Source of the DNA: Muraenolepis orangiensis
Lineage: Eukaryota; Chordata; Actinopteri; Gadiformes; Muraenolepididae
NCBI GenBank assembly: GCA_027704905.1
Contig: CM051005.1
Location: forward strand, 13,366,100-13,430,099
Direction of reading: 5' to 3'
DNA length: 64,000 nt
Below, one piece after another: positions 31,280 through 57,516 of the stretch. Position 1 is the first letter of the stretch, and every line of letters begins with the position of its first letter. Both the position numbers and the translations under genes were made by a program. The notes beneath the pieces are model-generated. The model saw nothing but the letters and a program-made list of their open reading frames with translations, was not told the DNA's origin and searched no databases.

Positions 31280-33500
31280 CTTAGCTGTCCCCATCCTCCG
31301 CCAACTGCTACCCAGTGTGTTCATTTTCATCTCCATGTCTGTGATTGCACTTTAAAGATGTGTCTTACCTAGCAGGTGTATTCCTCATGACATATACATT
31401 ATCCAACAGGTTGAGATTGGCCCAGACATAGATGCACTACTAGATTGTTACCATAGGACAGACACCTTACGGCTGGGCAGTCTTACTTACGCCTCTTTTC
31501 AGTATTTCCATACAAAGTTATTTGTATAGTTTCCACTGTGAAGCCATGTTCTGTGATTGTAATGTAATGACCTATTTCTATTCTATCGTCATATGCACTC
31601 GTCTATATATTTAAAAAGAAATACTCATGGCAAATTAATCACATTTGTAGAATAAGAAAAATAGGTCATATTTTTTAAACATTGTAAGCATGCTACTTGT
31701 AACCAATGTGAATGTGAATAGTTTTAGATTTCATAAAGCACTTTCCTCATGAGAATGTTAATTTCCTGTCACCCATGTTCCTTATTCAAGTGATGTCCTT
31801 CCCAAGGGGTCCTGGTCTTAGTCATAAGGGTGACTCTCGATGATGGGAGATTGAAGTTGACTAAAGTAACATATTACAAAAAATATGTGTGGCAGTAGTA
31901 ATAATGTATTTTTAATAATGTTGCAATATTTAGCTTTTGGGCCATGGCATTGCCTTTGCAATTACACTGGGGACCAACCGATAAGACTGACCTCCATAGA
32001 TTAAAAGACAGGCCTGAAATGAGTGATCAGTTCATTTTTTTTAGACCGATTCAGTAGAAGGGAGAGGATGTAACAGTGTTTGTAACTGAATACTAATGGA
32101 ATCGTGCACCTACGGAATTATTATTCTGTACATGGGTCACCTGAAGCAGCCATGTTACTTAGTCTAGGAGGTATGACTATAGTACTATTTGCTGATCCTC
32201 ATAAATCTAGTGTGTATGTACAGATGTCTCCCACATACATAACATGTGCATGGATGGCGACAGCTCATTCAATAGCATTAGCGCTTTCTAGCATGTATAT
32301 GTCATTTGTGATCGATGATGTAAACAAGTACACAAAAACGACTTGAAAATATTGAGACTTAGGTTACAACTACAGTAGGCCAAGCCTCAGAGGTTTTATG
32401 CAATAGGCAGAGCACAGACCCTGTGGGACAAACTAATGCATATTCATTTTGAATTTAATCAAATAATAAATAACCTCTCAAAATGCTGGAACGCTGTGGA
32501 TGCAGTGTTGAAACTGACAAAATTGGTCCTACGGCTTCTGTGAAAGCCGAAAGGTTTTTGTTGTAAATACATTTATTCTTTTTTTTTATTACCTCCAAAA
32601 ACCACTTAAATAGTCATACTGTTTAAACATTCCCACCTGCATGCAATGCCAGGCATCCGATTCCTTGCTGAATCATATTTGCATTGTTCACCGTTAGCCC
32701 TGTTGAATAGAACCCGCCCCCCCCCTCCCCTCTCTGGTGCTGTGACTCACCTGCTCTCTGATCTACTCCTAGAGCGATGGGGCTGATGATGGGTCCGGTT
32801 GTGTAAGGGAAAGGAGGGAGGGGGAGGGGGGGGGGGGGCTGGTGGCAATTGGGTCAGCATACATAAATAGCAGCTAAAACATTGACGATTGCCGGTTTTG
32901 AAATCCCAGTCTGCCTACAGCAGCAAGGGAATGTCAGGGTATGCCCTAATAAGGTCAGGAAACTATTTTGCAACACGTGTTAGTTAATTAGTGTCCCAAT
33001 GTCTTTTGGACCTTGTCCCCTTGTCATCTACAAGGGGTGGCACCGAATGCAATATCTATCCATGTTCTTATCACAAGACCCAACCCCAGTTTTTGAAGGA
33101 CCAACAGACTAGAGGGCAGATGAGACACCAGTGGACTGTGCATTGCAAAATAATAGAATGATATGGTAAGACAATTATAATAATCGAAAAAAGATCAGCC
33201 ACAAAACTATCGGGTCTGAACATATTTTATATAAATAATAAAATTACAAAATAAAAATAAAAAAAGATTGAAAAAAAAATAAAAACCCAAAAATAAAAAG
33301 TTAAAATCTGAAAGTTGGAGCCCCCGATGGGTCGGTGGTGGACGTTGAGGTCAGACTGTCCATCAGCAGAACACGTCTCACAGCATGCGCCATCCATTGT
33401 CCGCACACATTGAAATTTAGATTTTTTTTTTGTTTTTAATCATCATTAACATCCTCCTACCCCTTCCACTACGCAACAATGTGCAATGTGCAACAATGTC
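31280..33500 (+). other. cbarp 3' UTR and the gap to the stk11 3' end
   Basis: AT-rich sequence without credible exons. A possible AATAAA for cbarp lies at 32466-32471, which would give a UTR of about 1.2 kb. G-rich and C-rich runs at 32718-32735 and 32810-32840 may form quadruplexes. Confidence 0.4.
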
Positions 33501-33529
33501 GGTAAAAACCGCAGTTACAACAGCAGATT

Positions 33530-35203
33530 CGTTTTATTTTTTCCCCTTCTTCTCCTCCCTCCCTCCCTCCCTCCCCCCCAGGGAACAGACAACAGATGCA
33601 AAAGGTAGTCGGTGGGAAAGTGCTGAAGAAGCAGAGGGGGAGTGGTAGTAATGCTCATATTGTCCAATGCTATTCTATCCCAGTGGATGAGGGAGGGCTG
33701 AGCTTCATTCGAGGAGATGGAGGCCAAAACAACCAAAACAAGAAAATTAAGAGGAAAAATTAAAAGCAACAATTCTTAAAATCATCCACTCCCACTGGGG
33801 CCACCCATGCTAATACATGTATGCACTCATGGCATTGTAAGATGCACAGGGCAAAAATAATCCACCAAATGGCATATATTTTATATATATATCCAACCTT
33901 TTTCCACACCTAGCGGCTCAAGTCTTTAGAAAGACAGGCAAAGAAGAAAAATAACACTACTTGACATCACTAAGTGCCCTTCTCCTCCTCCTCCTCCTCC
34001 TCCTCCTCCTCTCTTCCTCCTCCCCCCCTGCCCCTCACCCGTCGACCCCACCCCAGCCCAGCCGGCGGTGGCGGCGTGGGACGCGGGCCAGCGGTTGAAG
34101 AGGTACGGTGGACAGATCATCAGCAGGTTCTCCCCCATGACAGCCATGAAGTCCAGACACGAGAGATGAGCGGGAAGAGAGGAGGGGGGAGAGAGAGAGA
34201 CAGAGAGAGAGGGAGAGCGTGACCTGAATTGGAGCAGATTGAAGAGAAAGGTGGCGCAGTGAATGTCTATTTTGAATTTGGTTAATCTTATTACATGTCT
34301 TAAGGGGGGGGAATGTTTTAGAAGAAAATCGACGCAATAAAAGAGTGAACGCCGTCCATTTTAGCATAGGGAAAATATTCATGAAAGAGCTGTGGAGGGA
34401 GGGGTTGGAGAGAGAACCGGGGGAGACAAGAGATCAACAGCCCACTCCCGTCTTACCATGGGTGAGTCATCGCTACAACAAACTAATACAGCCTTTCAAT
34501 CTGCAGTACACTGGGGAACGAGGGGGGGGGGGGGGTATCGATTTGTGGAGGACGTGTCGTACATAGATGTCAGAAACGGCCACCTTCAAGGTTAAGCATG
34601 GGCTTGTTGTATTGTATGCATGGATGAATGGATGTGACGCACTGCACACCAAACAAGATATCTGTTGGTACCCTGAGCCTTGAATGAGTCACTGGGGCCG
34701 AGCCAGTCTCCCTCTCCCTCTGGCTCATCTCTGGCCACTGTTAAATACTCGTGACGTACGCCGGGCCTTTTCCCCGCCGTGGGGGAGGCGACAGGATAAC
34801 TCTGTTGGGACTTTGCTCGAGATCCGGAAGGTCGCCGAAACACCTGGGCATTGCCACAGTGCCCTTTAGCAAGGCACCAGACCCCTACACTGGTCCCCTG
34901 GAGCTGTATTTATAATAGCTGCCCACTGCTCCTAATACTAGGATAAAATAGGGTTAAATGCAGAGAAACAAATTCCACTGTGTGTGTGTGTACATGTACG
35001 TGAACAAAAAACAGGATTCAATCCTCCACATTTAGAGGAACCCCACACCCCCTTGCTTTCTCTTTGCCTCTGGCTCGTTTTGTGTCCATCGCCTCTCTTA
35101 TTTGGCGTTTTTCCCAGAACGAAAGGAAACCATTTAAAGCCTGCCGACGTTTCATTGAGCCGCCGCATACGCACCAGGCGGGCTGCGGGGGTCGTCGGTG
35201 AGG
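33530..35203 (-). other. stk11: stk11 3' UTR region, boundaries uncertain
   Basis: Minus-strand sequence after the stk11 stop. A candidate AATAAA lies at 33538-33533. It contains a SINE at 34830-34997 and simple (CCT)n and G runs. A GC-rich open segment at 34033-34147 ends at a good donor (CGG|GTGAGG) and could be a non-coding 3' exon; see the rejected list. Confidence 0.35.
34830..34997 (+). repeat. SINE ending in a (TG)n tail
   Basis: Contains CGCCGAAACACCTGGGC, CTTTAGCAAGGCACCAGACC, CTGCCCACTGCTCC and GTTAAATGCAGAGAAACAAA, then a short (TG)n. A closely related copy is at 42612-42766. Confidence 0.75.
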
Positions 35204-43093
<7,890 letters not shown>

Positions 43094-44722
43094 GATGAAT
43101 GCGCCAATAGGTTCGGGGGGTTTTTGCAAAGTATTTGAAGGGCAACGCCACGAGGAACCTTCAACAGAAACGTTACGTGAAGGAAATAATGCCGGCCAGT
43201 CCTGACAGTTGAATCCAGGTTCTTGTTTGTTCCTTTACAAATTATTGTGATTGTTGAGAAGTTGAGTAATCCACCGTTAACCCTTCATCTCTGAGTTCGC
43301 TATGTTTTGTTCCAGAGGCTAGCATGCAAGATAATTATAAAAGACTGGGTAGAGAAAGGGTAATGGCAAGGCCTGAGTATTAAGGGAGGATGCAGTGTTC
43401 TATCCTATTTGTAAACGCAAGGGGTAACTATAACTCAAGGGAGGAGTTTTGGATTTAACAGCTACAAAACTGTAGACCAAATTTGGTGTATCTTGTATCT
43501 ATCTTGTACAATAGCAGTGCAAGTGAGCAGAATGTCCTTAGATTTCACAGAGATTCGATTTTCCCCAGTCCTCTCCACTAGCAACTAATGCCACAACATG
43601 TAGGGCATAGGCAGCAAGCATTGCTCCATACAACACAACATTTCGGGGGGCTGTGTTTCAGTGCAGGGCTAGGTCTCCCTCTCCCCCGGAACACAGGTCT
43701 CAAACTATAGAGTAGAGTCTCACTGGTTTATATATCAAACAGATGCAGCAAATCCAGTCAAATATTTGGTATTAGCCACCATTCTCGGGTGACCCTCCTT
43801 CTTGGTGCCTGGAGAAAGAATGACAAGATATAACACACACAATAAATCAATATATATATATATATACATTATATATATAGCTACAGAAGTAACCATGCAG
43901 GTCAGTGTTTACATTCCTAAACCAGAAATAGATTCAACTCATTCAGTTTGCATTGTTAAATACTTAGTTACTCAAAAAGCTGGACGACTAGGGTGGTCCA
44001 TCATATGTTTAATCTGCTTTACATTTATGAAATCTATGTTGTTAATACCGGTAGAAAAACGGTTAGCTTGTTAGCTAACCGTCTGCTTGAATGAAATAGC
44101 AACAATGCTACCCTTCTTGGATAAACTTTGCACATACATAAATCACAATACATCAACGTATCGTTTGAAACAATAGTTAAAACAACAAAAGTAATGAAAG
44201 CAATAATAACGAAACGTCGTCATACTAAGTCGAGTGCTGTAACGTTAGCAATAGGCAACTTTGGTGTCAGCTGCAGGCGGTGCAGCGACCGATGCAGTTT
44301 GACACACAGGGTGTAGGGGAGACGTATTGGACAAAAAACTGGAGAGCCAATGTCACTGGAACTGTATGAAAATAAATTCATAAACGAGGAACGAGACGGC
44401 AAAAAAACCCAAAAAAAACAAAGCCGCACAAGGCAAACCTAACACACACCGAGCAGCTGCAAACCGCTCGGATTTCAAACGCGAGAACGCTAGCAAGCTA
44501 GGTGGCTACTTAGCGACGCTAACTAGTCACAGGGAAACAACATCTCACCTTTAATCCACAGAAGTCACGTCCCGCGGTTGCGATTTGTCTCTTTCGCATG
44601 TGTCCTCGTTTACGCCTTTGACGCGGCGGCGGCTGCTTTCATTGTAGAATGGAGATACGACTAATACGATTGTTTTGTGTCTCTTCATGTTACTCTTGCT
44701 ACTCCTAAGGTGTCGCCATCTT
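43094..44722 (-). promoter_or_regulatory. stk11: stk11 leader, 5' UTR exon and promoter
   Basis: A non-coding first exon ends at a donor, AAAG|GTGAGAT, at 44549/44548 and extends to about 44650-44720 through CpG-rich sequence. A YY1-like AAGATGGCGAC lies on the minus strand at about 44712-44722, typical of start regions. The acceptor of the ATG exon was not fixed. Between 43300 and 44500 I see no other feature except a short (TA)n at 43853. Confidence 0.45.
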
Positions 44723-45339
44723 GTTTACCTCCCCTCAACTCAACACTGACAGAACCTCACAGTCTCACCTTAATAATGCGTCAAATCATGTCTCCCTAGT
44801 GCTGGAATGCTTCACAAATGGGACAAATGTGTGAAGAAAAAAGGATTTCTAGACCCTTAATGCTGTGATAGTGTAGGTACACCATACACGCGTTATTTAG
44901 AGTGGTCAATACGCATGTCCGTGAAACATTGCTATTTTGACAAATGAGCAACACAAACAGACGTCCTGCGAACACACGCGAAGTTAGAGGTAAACACCTG
45001 CAGATTTAGACTATTGTTATTGAATATAAATCAAAACCTGAATATAATTGCCAGGATCTTTCTCCCTCGCCTTGACATCATGCTGTAGTATTACAGCAGC
45101 AGAGGGACTAGAGTTCAGAGTTATATTTAAACAGTGGAACCGGGCGAATGGCAAAGTGAAGGTCTTGTTTCACATATACGTTACCGTATTACCCTGCTTA
45201 CCATTGGCTGCTGGAGGCTAGGTAAACTCTACAACCAAATATAGATGGCGCAACAAAAAACAAAGGTTAAATATTAATGAGTGTTCAAAATAAAAAACAA
45301 CTTTATGGTCACTGGTAGCCCACTTGAAGAATGTTGTCC

Positions 45340-45515
45340 ATCCGCAGACCACTTTTACCCAAAGCACCTTGCAGTGAATTCAGATTAATGTAATTAAGCA
45401 GGTATGGGGTCATGTCACCGCTCAAGGATGCTAAAAGGTAGACTGCGGACATTGGGGATCAAACCCGGTAGCCTGCCTTTCAGCTGGGAGCCAAACACTC
45501 TAGTCACTATGCTTA
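45340..45515 (-). repeat. tRNA-derived SINE, diverged
   Basis: On the minus strand a B-box-like GGGTTTGATCCCC follows GGAAGG-type arm sequence; the tail is GTGCTTTGGGTAAAAG. It lies between the stk11 promoter and the sugp1 3' end. The rest of 44723-45590 shows nothing I can support. Confidence 0.55.
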
Positions 45516-45612
45516 TTACCATGCATGCATGCAAATAAAAACCCATGAACAGGTTTACACTATAGATTGAACAGTGACACATATATTTTGAGTGAGTGGC
45601 CTTTTTATTGCG

Positions 45613-45618
45613 TTTATT
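45613..45618 (-). terminator. AATAAA polyadenylation signal, sugp1
   Basis: Minus-strand AATAAA 361 nt after the sugp1 stop; a second copy is at 45604-45609. Near it is a run of about 14 C residues on the transcribed strand (45640-45653). Confidence 0.6.
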
Positions 45619-45947
45619 GGAGCATATCATGAAGAATTAGGGGGGGGGGGGGGAGAGAGATTATAAACATGTAGTGATAATTGAAGTAACATATCACTCA
45701 TAGGACATGTATAAATAAAAGCACATACTTCACATGAAACGGCTTGTATGAATCAGTTTGAATGCAGTATTCACATGTTTGAGCTTCATCACTTACAAAT
45801 GGGTTCGTCATTAGGCAACCAACACATCTTTTACAGTTCTAGCACAAAATGTGAGGCAAACAAAATTATATCCAGGCCAAGTTTTAGTAATGCAAACATA
45901 TTCTTAAAATGGATAAAATGTTAACTTTAGTAAAGAGAGCTTGAAGA

Positions 45948-45978
<31 letters not shown>

Positions 45979-48900
45979 TCAGTAGTAGGGTCTACGAGGA
46001 TTATTCTGTGGAGAGAAGAGAAATACATTTAGTTAAATAAAGAAATTTATATAATTGAGTCAGTAAAATATGAAGCTGAGGATTGTAGTTACCAGTGGAT
46101 TGGGTCTGAAACGATAGGCAAGCATCATCCTCTTTCTAAAAGCATCATATTCATCATCGTTTCCCCTGAGCTCGGCTGGGCGGTCCACTCCAAATCCGGC
46201 ACCATCCATAGCTGTGGTTCCCCTGGAAGATCCACCATTTTTGTTGACCACGTTTATCAATGCCGAGTTGTCACATAATGTCGAATAGATTTAATCACCA
46301 GGCCATACTGGAGGAACTCTGAACCCACCTATGAAGGGGGGCTTTGATTCCCTGCCCTTCTGAACCTAATCCGTCTCCTTCTTCCCATCCCATCTTCATC
46401 AGCATCCGGAAACCCAGATTCTCCACGGTCAGCTTGAACTCCTTGTACTCCGAGTAATCTGGATCTCGGCCCTCCTGCAATTCACGGAGAATGATGATGT
46501 GGAACTAGAATGTATGTAATCAAATATACTGGGGGGGGGGGGGGGTGCACTGGGCCATTAACCATAAGGGAACATGCAGGAACTGTGATGTGATGGGATG
46601 TGAACTTTTTATAAAACTCTTGTTTTTTTTTTTATATATAAGTAAACCTGGAGATTTGTGAAATGTACCCAACATGGCTTCCACCCATTGAATGTCAATA
46701 TGTCCTTCTCCTCAGCCCACACTAGCACCAACAATCCTCACCAGTCATGGGTGAGGCTTATCCTGCCAAAGAGAGAACGTTAGAGAGAAACTTGCCTTGA
46801 GTGCCTTGAAAGTCTCCATGAATTTCTCCAACTCCTCGGGTGGCAGGAAGTCACCGATAAAGTGTTTCCCTTTCCCCATGTCAGTCAGAGACTCTGCCCA
46901 TTCTGGCAACAAACAAAAAAAAGTTGAATAATTAGCGACCGGGGCCGACCGCCTTGCGTTACTGTGGCTCTGCATGAACGAAGGTACCCGAGGGCCGCCT
47001 TACCCCTGGTTTTCTCCATCTCCATCTGGCGGAGGCGATGTTCCCAGGTACCCTCCTGTTGGTCTACCTCCTCGTCGCTGTCATACTCGTGCTGATGGTC
47101 TCGCACAGCCTTCTCCCACATTATCTGCATCTCTGCCATTGCACGCTTGTGCTTCATTATCATCTCATACATTTCTTGCATCTGTGATGGAAAGTAACGG
47201 AATACAACATACAGAGAGGCAGCACATTTTGGGTCATCAAGGAGGTCGAGGATTAAAGATCTCTGAAAGTTCTGAACTTTTATTTGTCCATAGAAGGCGG
47301 GGACAAATTACGAGTGCAAACAATGAATACAAAAACAAATGTAGGTTTGTTTTTTTTGTTGGCATTTTCTCGTCAGCCAGTGTTTTTAAAAGTGTGGTGG
47401 TGTAGCCCAACCAGGTTTAATGAACAGACTGAAGTTTAATTATATCATACCTCTTGCTGTTCTTTGATCTGCTTCTTCTGGTCCTCTGATAGTTCCGTCA
47501 CTCCTACCAGCCCTAAAGGCTTCCCCTTCTTATAGCCCAGCCCCTTCAGGTCTTGAGCTGGAACGGAAAACACATTGGAACCACATTTTAGTTACACATT
47601 GGAAAATGAAAAGTACATATAAACACTGCTTTGCAGTCCTTGTTAAAATACATACAAATAAAACCCACCGGCCATTGACTTACAATGCAAAACTGTAGTT
47701 CATTATTTTTGCATTATTATTATACTTTTATTATTATTCCTTTGATATGAACTGCAGCTTTGCAAGATAGATCTAGTATATATATATAGATATTATAAAA
47801 CTGATATTCTTGTACCAGAGAGTGAGGGGAGGCATGGATCTGGAAACTCCTGCTTGATTTCCTGCTTGATATGGATGAGAGGAATGGGTAACTCCACTTT
47901 GTCATCCTCAGACCCCCATCGACTCTTCCTCTTCCGTTTGACAGGTGGGGGCGTGCTCTCCGGATTGGCGGGTAGCGGCGGGGACCCCAGCTGGTTTGGG
48001 ACGTAGGGGTAGCGAGCTGTTGGGGGCGGCGGGGGGACTGCTGACAGAGGTGGGGCAGCTGATAACTGGACTACCAACTCCGGCACCTCTGCGGAAACCG
48101 GAGAACTCTGGGCTGCCTTTGACTGACGGAACTGCTCCACTTTCTCCTTGTAGAAGCGATGGGCTGGGCTTTGGTGGTCATATAAGAAACTGCGATCGGG
48201 TGCATAACAGATTATAATCACACTCACAAAACAAAAAAATAGACATAAGAAGGTTTTTAAAATGTGGAAACAGACCTGAATGCAGGGTTGTCCCGGTTGT
48301 GCTCCGCAGCGATGGCTTCCACCTCGGGGCCACCCTCTGCCACGTACTTTGCCAGCTTCACGGCCACCGGCTGGGTCTTTTCGTCCACTGGGGGGGAGAC
48401 TTTAAGCAGCCTATCAGTACTGGGGCTCAACTCACACTCTACAACTGTACTGTGCTCAACTGGCTCTCACACACCACCAGTCTACAGCCAGCAGGGGATA
48501 AGAAGAGGAGGGAGGAGCAGGGGAACACGGGTGGTGAATGGGGAACTGCACAGGGCTAAAGCTTCACTTCTGTGGTGGAACATGTGCAATGCCTTCTTAT
48601 GCATTACATGCAAGGCATGCCATTACTAATGATGATGATGACGATGATGATGATGTGTGGTTTAAGATGCGTTTGATTTCAGCTGAAAATCATTTAAACA
48701 TGCAAAACGTTTAAAACGATATGCTATGAACTACAACGTGAGACTCCACACATTGTAAGAAGAAGTGCAAAGATCCACTTACCATCATGCGATTTCGGAT
48801 TGGGTTTTGGCAAGTCCTTTCTGTATTCTGCAACTCTCTTTCTGTAGTAGAGGTAGTCTCTGCTGTTCTTATCACATAAAAACCTATGGAAGACCAAAAG

Positions 48901-50723
48901 GCACAATTAGTTATGGGGGTGGGTCCAAAATAAACAACCTGCCACCTGCTGATATATTTGACCATTAAGCAGGTAAAGAGATTCAGGTAAAACAATTGTT
49001 TAGCCAGTAGAGTTTCACACCATTTAAAAAGACTATTCTAAAAGTTGGACCCTTGCAGTAAATGTATGAGAGTGGTTAAAAATCTGCCAGACTTACGAAA
49101 AAACAGGATTGTCTTTGTAATCCTCCTTGGCCTTTCTCTCTAGCTCAGCCCCTCCTTCTGCCACAAATGAAGCCATCTTGTCGAGAATGAGCCTGGTGTC
49201 TGGGTCCTCTGGGGGAGAGACTTTAAGCAGGCTATGAGTACCATTACCATTTGCATGTGTATGTCAAAATGGCGTTCACAGGGTGAATTGTCCCCACTCC
49301 AAGATGTGGTGGTGGTTGTCCCTGGTAAACCCTGCCTTGAATTACCTTTCATCTCCAGGAAGTTAGAGTCGTCAACCTCTTCTTCATCCTCGTCACCATC
49401 GGGTGAACAAAATACACTAGGCCTCTGGCTAAGGACAGGGTTCTTCTTGGACTGAGAGTAGTTTTTGAATTGGTTTAGCATGCTAGTGATGCCCAGGCCT
49501 GGGCGTTTGCCAATGAGAATGCTTTTCTTCTGCTGTGAATTTGGTGACTCGGCTTGAGTTGAAGCACCTATGGTTTCACCGTTGTCGGAACCTTAAAAAA
49601 CAACAACACATAATTAAGTGTGGACTGCCTTGGAGTAGACTGCCTTTTTTTTGCGCTTTACAAGTCATGCCTCACATTCACACACCCATTCATCCACCGA
49701 CAGCGGAGTCAGCCATGCAAGGCAACAGCCAGCACGTCAGGAGCCGTTAGGGTAAGGGTGTCTTGCTCAAGGACTCCAACAGTTTTTGCTAGGAGGAGCC
49801 GGGGATCGAACTAGCAACCTTCCGGTTGTGAGGCGACCGCTCTACTGGTTGTGAGACTACCTCCTGAGCTACTGCCACCCCCAAGTGTGGGAACCCATAC
49901 ACATAAAGCTTTGGCTGGTTCTAACAACCACATATAAACACTTGTTGCATGTTGTAGGTGAAAGTGTATGGCACTAACCAGTTGTGCCTGGTTTGTCCTT
50001 ATGCAACTTCATAAACTGCTGTAAGAAGCTTCCATCATTTACAAACTTGTTTGAGGAGGGCCCCTGGAAGCTAGGAGAACTGAAACAATCAGAAGGGATT
50101 AAACATGAGCCATTTAAAACGCCCTTGCAATACAATCTAAGTATTCGATTATTATCATGAGTACAATGTTCACTGTATTTGGGAAATAGTGATTCATAAT
50201 CGGGAAAAACGGAAATATGTTACCTTTGAGGCAATGGTTTATTCGGAGTTTTCACATTCTTCTTAGCCTGTTCAGCCATTTTTGCCTCAATCTCCCTCTT
50301 CTTCTGAGCTATGAGCTCCTCTTGCCGAATGATGTTCAATGTCATTTTGCTTTTCTGCGTTTTTATAGGCCTGGACTTCCAGCCTCCACCACGTCCTGCA
50401 GAAAATATGTGGGTACATTCTTAGTACGACATTGTTTGCGTTGTACCTTCCCTGCTTAGGGTCGATCCACAAAACGATCACGCACATTCAGTTGTGTATC
50501 AAACACATGTGTTGGCAATCAAGAGACACGTAACGTTAAATATCGTAATGTATAACATTAGTCGACCATCCTATTGTTGATGAGATATACATGCTACGTG
50601 TTTTAAAAACGCGTATGAATTTAGCCACCCAGCTAACACTGATTGCGTTCAGCGTTTAATCCGATCTGATGTTGTGCTTTTAGGGTTCAACGTCGAGCCT
50701 ATACCTGCATCACTAGACTCCAT
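45979..50723 (-). CDS. sugp1: SURP and G-patch domain-containing protein 1 (SF4)
   Basis: A spliceosomal protein that acts with SF3B1 in branch-site recognition and activates the DHX15 helicase through its G-patch. Fourteen exons on the minus strand: 50705-50723, 50224-50395, 49979-50079, 49346-49591, 49097-49208, 48783-48883, 48276-48387, 47816-48189, 47451-47557, 47004-47181, 46796-46902, 46329-46474, 46093-46222, 45979-46005 (stop TGA); 643 residues, all phases agree. SURP1 is about 190-240 and SURP2 about 262-312. A UHM-ligand motif, KRKRKSRW, is at 372-379. The helical segment with GTWEHRLRQMEMEKTR and the G-patch (MGWEEGDGLGSEGQGI at about 571-586) follow, and the end is RFRPNPLNNPRRPYY. 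Intron 11 has a GC donor (CTCAAG|GCAAGT). The ATG lies 238 bp from that of rnf126 on the other strand. Confidence 0.97.
49650..49885 (-). repeat. tRNA-derived SINE with an internal head duplication, sugp1 intron 3
   Basis: On the minus strand: TGGCAGTAGCTCAGGAGGTA (A box), GGTTGCTAGTTCGATCCCC (B box), CTTGAGCAAGACACCC, then a tail GACTTGTAAAGCGC. The stretch CTCACAACC with its neighbours occurs twice in the head, so the tRNA part is partly duplicated. Confidence 0.75.
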
Positions 50724-50961
50724 GGTTCCAGCAGCAGCAGGACACCACGGCCACCCAGGGTTCGTTTAATTCAACCAATTTTCCAGTGGGCAACACAAAC
50801 GTAGCTAACTGCTATCTAGTAAACGTTTCCATCCCCAAAGTACAACAGCGCAACTTATTTCCGTTTCCGGTATATACAAAAAAAAAAAAACGGGACCGCG
50901 GAGCGTGTTGTTTGTCCCTCGCTGCTCCCCGTCTCTCCAACACCTATTGCCAGTGTCAGAG
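50724..50961. promoter_or_regulatory. Bidirectional promoter of sugp1 (-) and rnf126 (+)
   Basis: Only 238 bp separate the two start codons. The interval has a CCAAT box (about 50775), an ETS-like TTTCCGG (about 50864-50870) and CpG-rich sequence near rnf126, with no clear TATA box. Shared regulation of both housekeeping genes is inferred. Confidence 0.7.
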
Positions 50962-56224
<5,263 letters not shown>

Positions 56225-56715
56225 GACCTCGCCGCCGATCAACCTCCACTCTGCATCCCTCCCTTACCCAGCGCAAACAGTTTGCTATTGGCCAAAGGAA
56301 CAGCGGGTTTGGTTGTCTCTCTTGTGATGGTTTGGGGCAGTCCAAGGCTGATCAAACCCAATATGGACTTTTACTTTCTTGACTGCATCCGTCTTTTCTT
56401 TGACTTTTATTTTTTCTCTTGGAGAACTTTGTGAACGTTGGTCATGGGAGGCAGCCGCTCTGCACAGTGTCAGTGGCGTGTGCATTTCCTGCTTCTGTTG
56501 CTAAGGAGTTTGGAGAAGAGGTGGGGTTTGGGACACCGGGTGAATAGGATCTACCTACCTACCAAAAGCAACACCACACACTGTGGATGGAGATGATGGC
56601 GATGAGGACGGTGATCTTACTTGGATTGCATTGCCAGGACCGGAGCACAGTTTGAGCCGGTGGGGAACACGGTTTTGGAGGATCTCTTGATACATTGACA
56701 AGACATTTAATATTT

Positions 56716-56721
56716 AATAAA
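56716..56721 (+). terminator. AATAAA polyadenylation signal, rnf126
   Basis: Canonical signal 492 nt after the rnf126 stop. Confidence 0.65.
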
Positions 56722-57473
56722 CGGTTGCTATTCAGATCATGCATTTCGAAGATGAAGCACATTTTTAGATGGTAAATGATCAGGCATTGGATCCCACCAA
56801 ACCGTATGTGAAACAATACTGCAGTGAGTGGATTTAAATTGTATTTATTTGCTTTTTTTTCTTATTTTGCACAACACTTCAATGAATTTCGACAATTTAA
56901 CAAAAGTTGTTTTCCGCTGGGTGGTTAAGGCTTGTTTAGCATTTTTTTTCACATTATATTTTCCAATAAGAATTCTCTTTTTGGTGTGACAAGGTAAATA
57001 TCCCAGCAACCCTTCACAAGGAACAGGTTGTCACTCGTTGGACCAGTCTTAAAGGAGACAAAAGGGGTATAGGAGAAGAGCGGGCCAAGTGAGTGCATCC
57101 AAAACCATTTTATTTTAAATCCAATGGCAACACAAAAACAACAATTTCAACTTGTTTTGTAAAACAACAATAAAAAATAAAAAAGTGTTATTGATGGCAG
57201 TGCAGAGGTACACATGGTGTAATTGTGTGGTAAGAAGGGCAGAAAGCACAAGCTATTAAGGAGGAAGGGATGAGCTGTTACGCTGAACAAATAAGACAAG
57301 CTGTTTGAACGGACTATGCGGGATTGTACAATACTGATCTATTATTCATAGTTGATTTATCTCGAGAAGCTCAGTGGTATTCCCAACGAGTCACTCTTCA
57401 ATGGTATTTATTTAACTTAATCACATTGACCCAAGAAGCTAATGTGAATACCCATGGCAAAATGGATTATAGT

Positions 57474-57516
<43 letters not shown>

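Noticed and set aside
33515..33772. Minus-strand ORF with a signal-peptide-like start
   Set aside because: It runs into a simple (GGGA)n tract and has no supporting context; likely chance in the stk11 3' region.
33926..34147. Minus-strand GC-rich ORF beginning MAVMGENLLMICPPYLFNRW, with a good donor (CGG|GTGAGG) after about 36 codons
   Set aside because: No partner exon or family was found. It lies where a non-coding stk11 3' exon would be expected. Kept only as a possible UTR exon.
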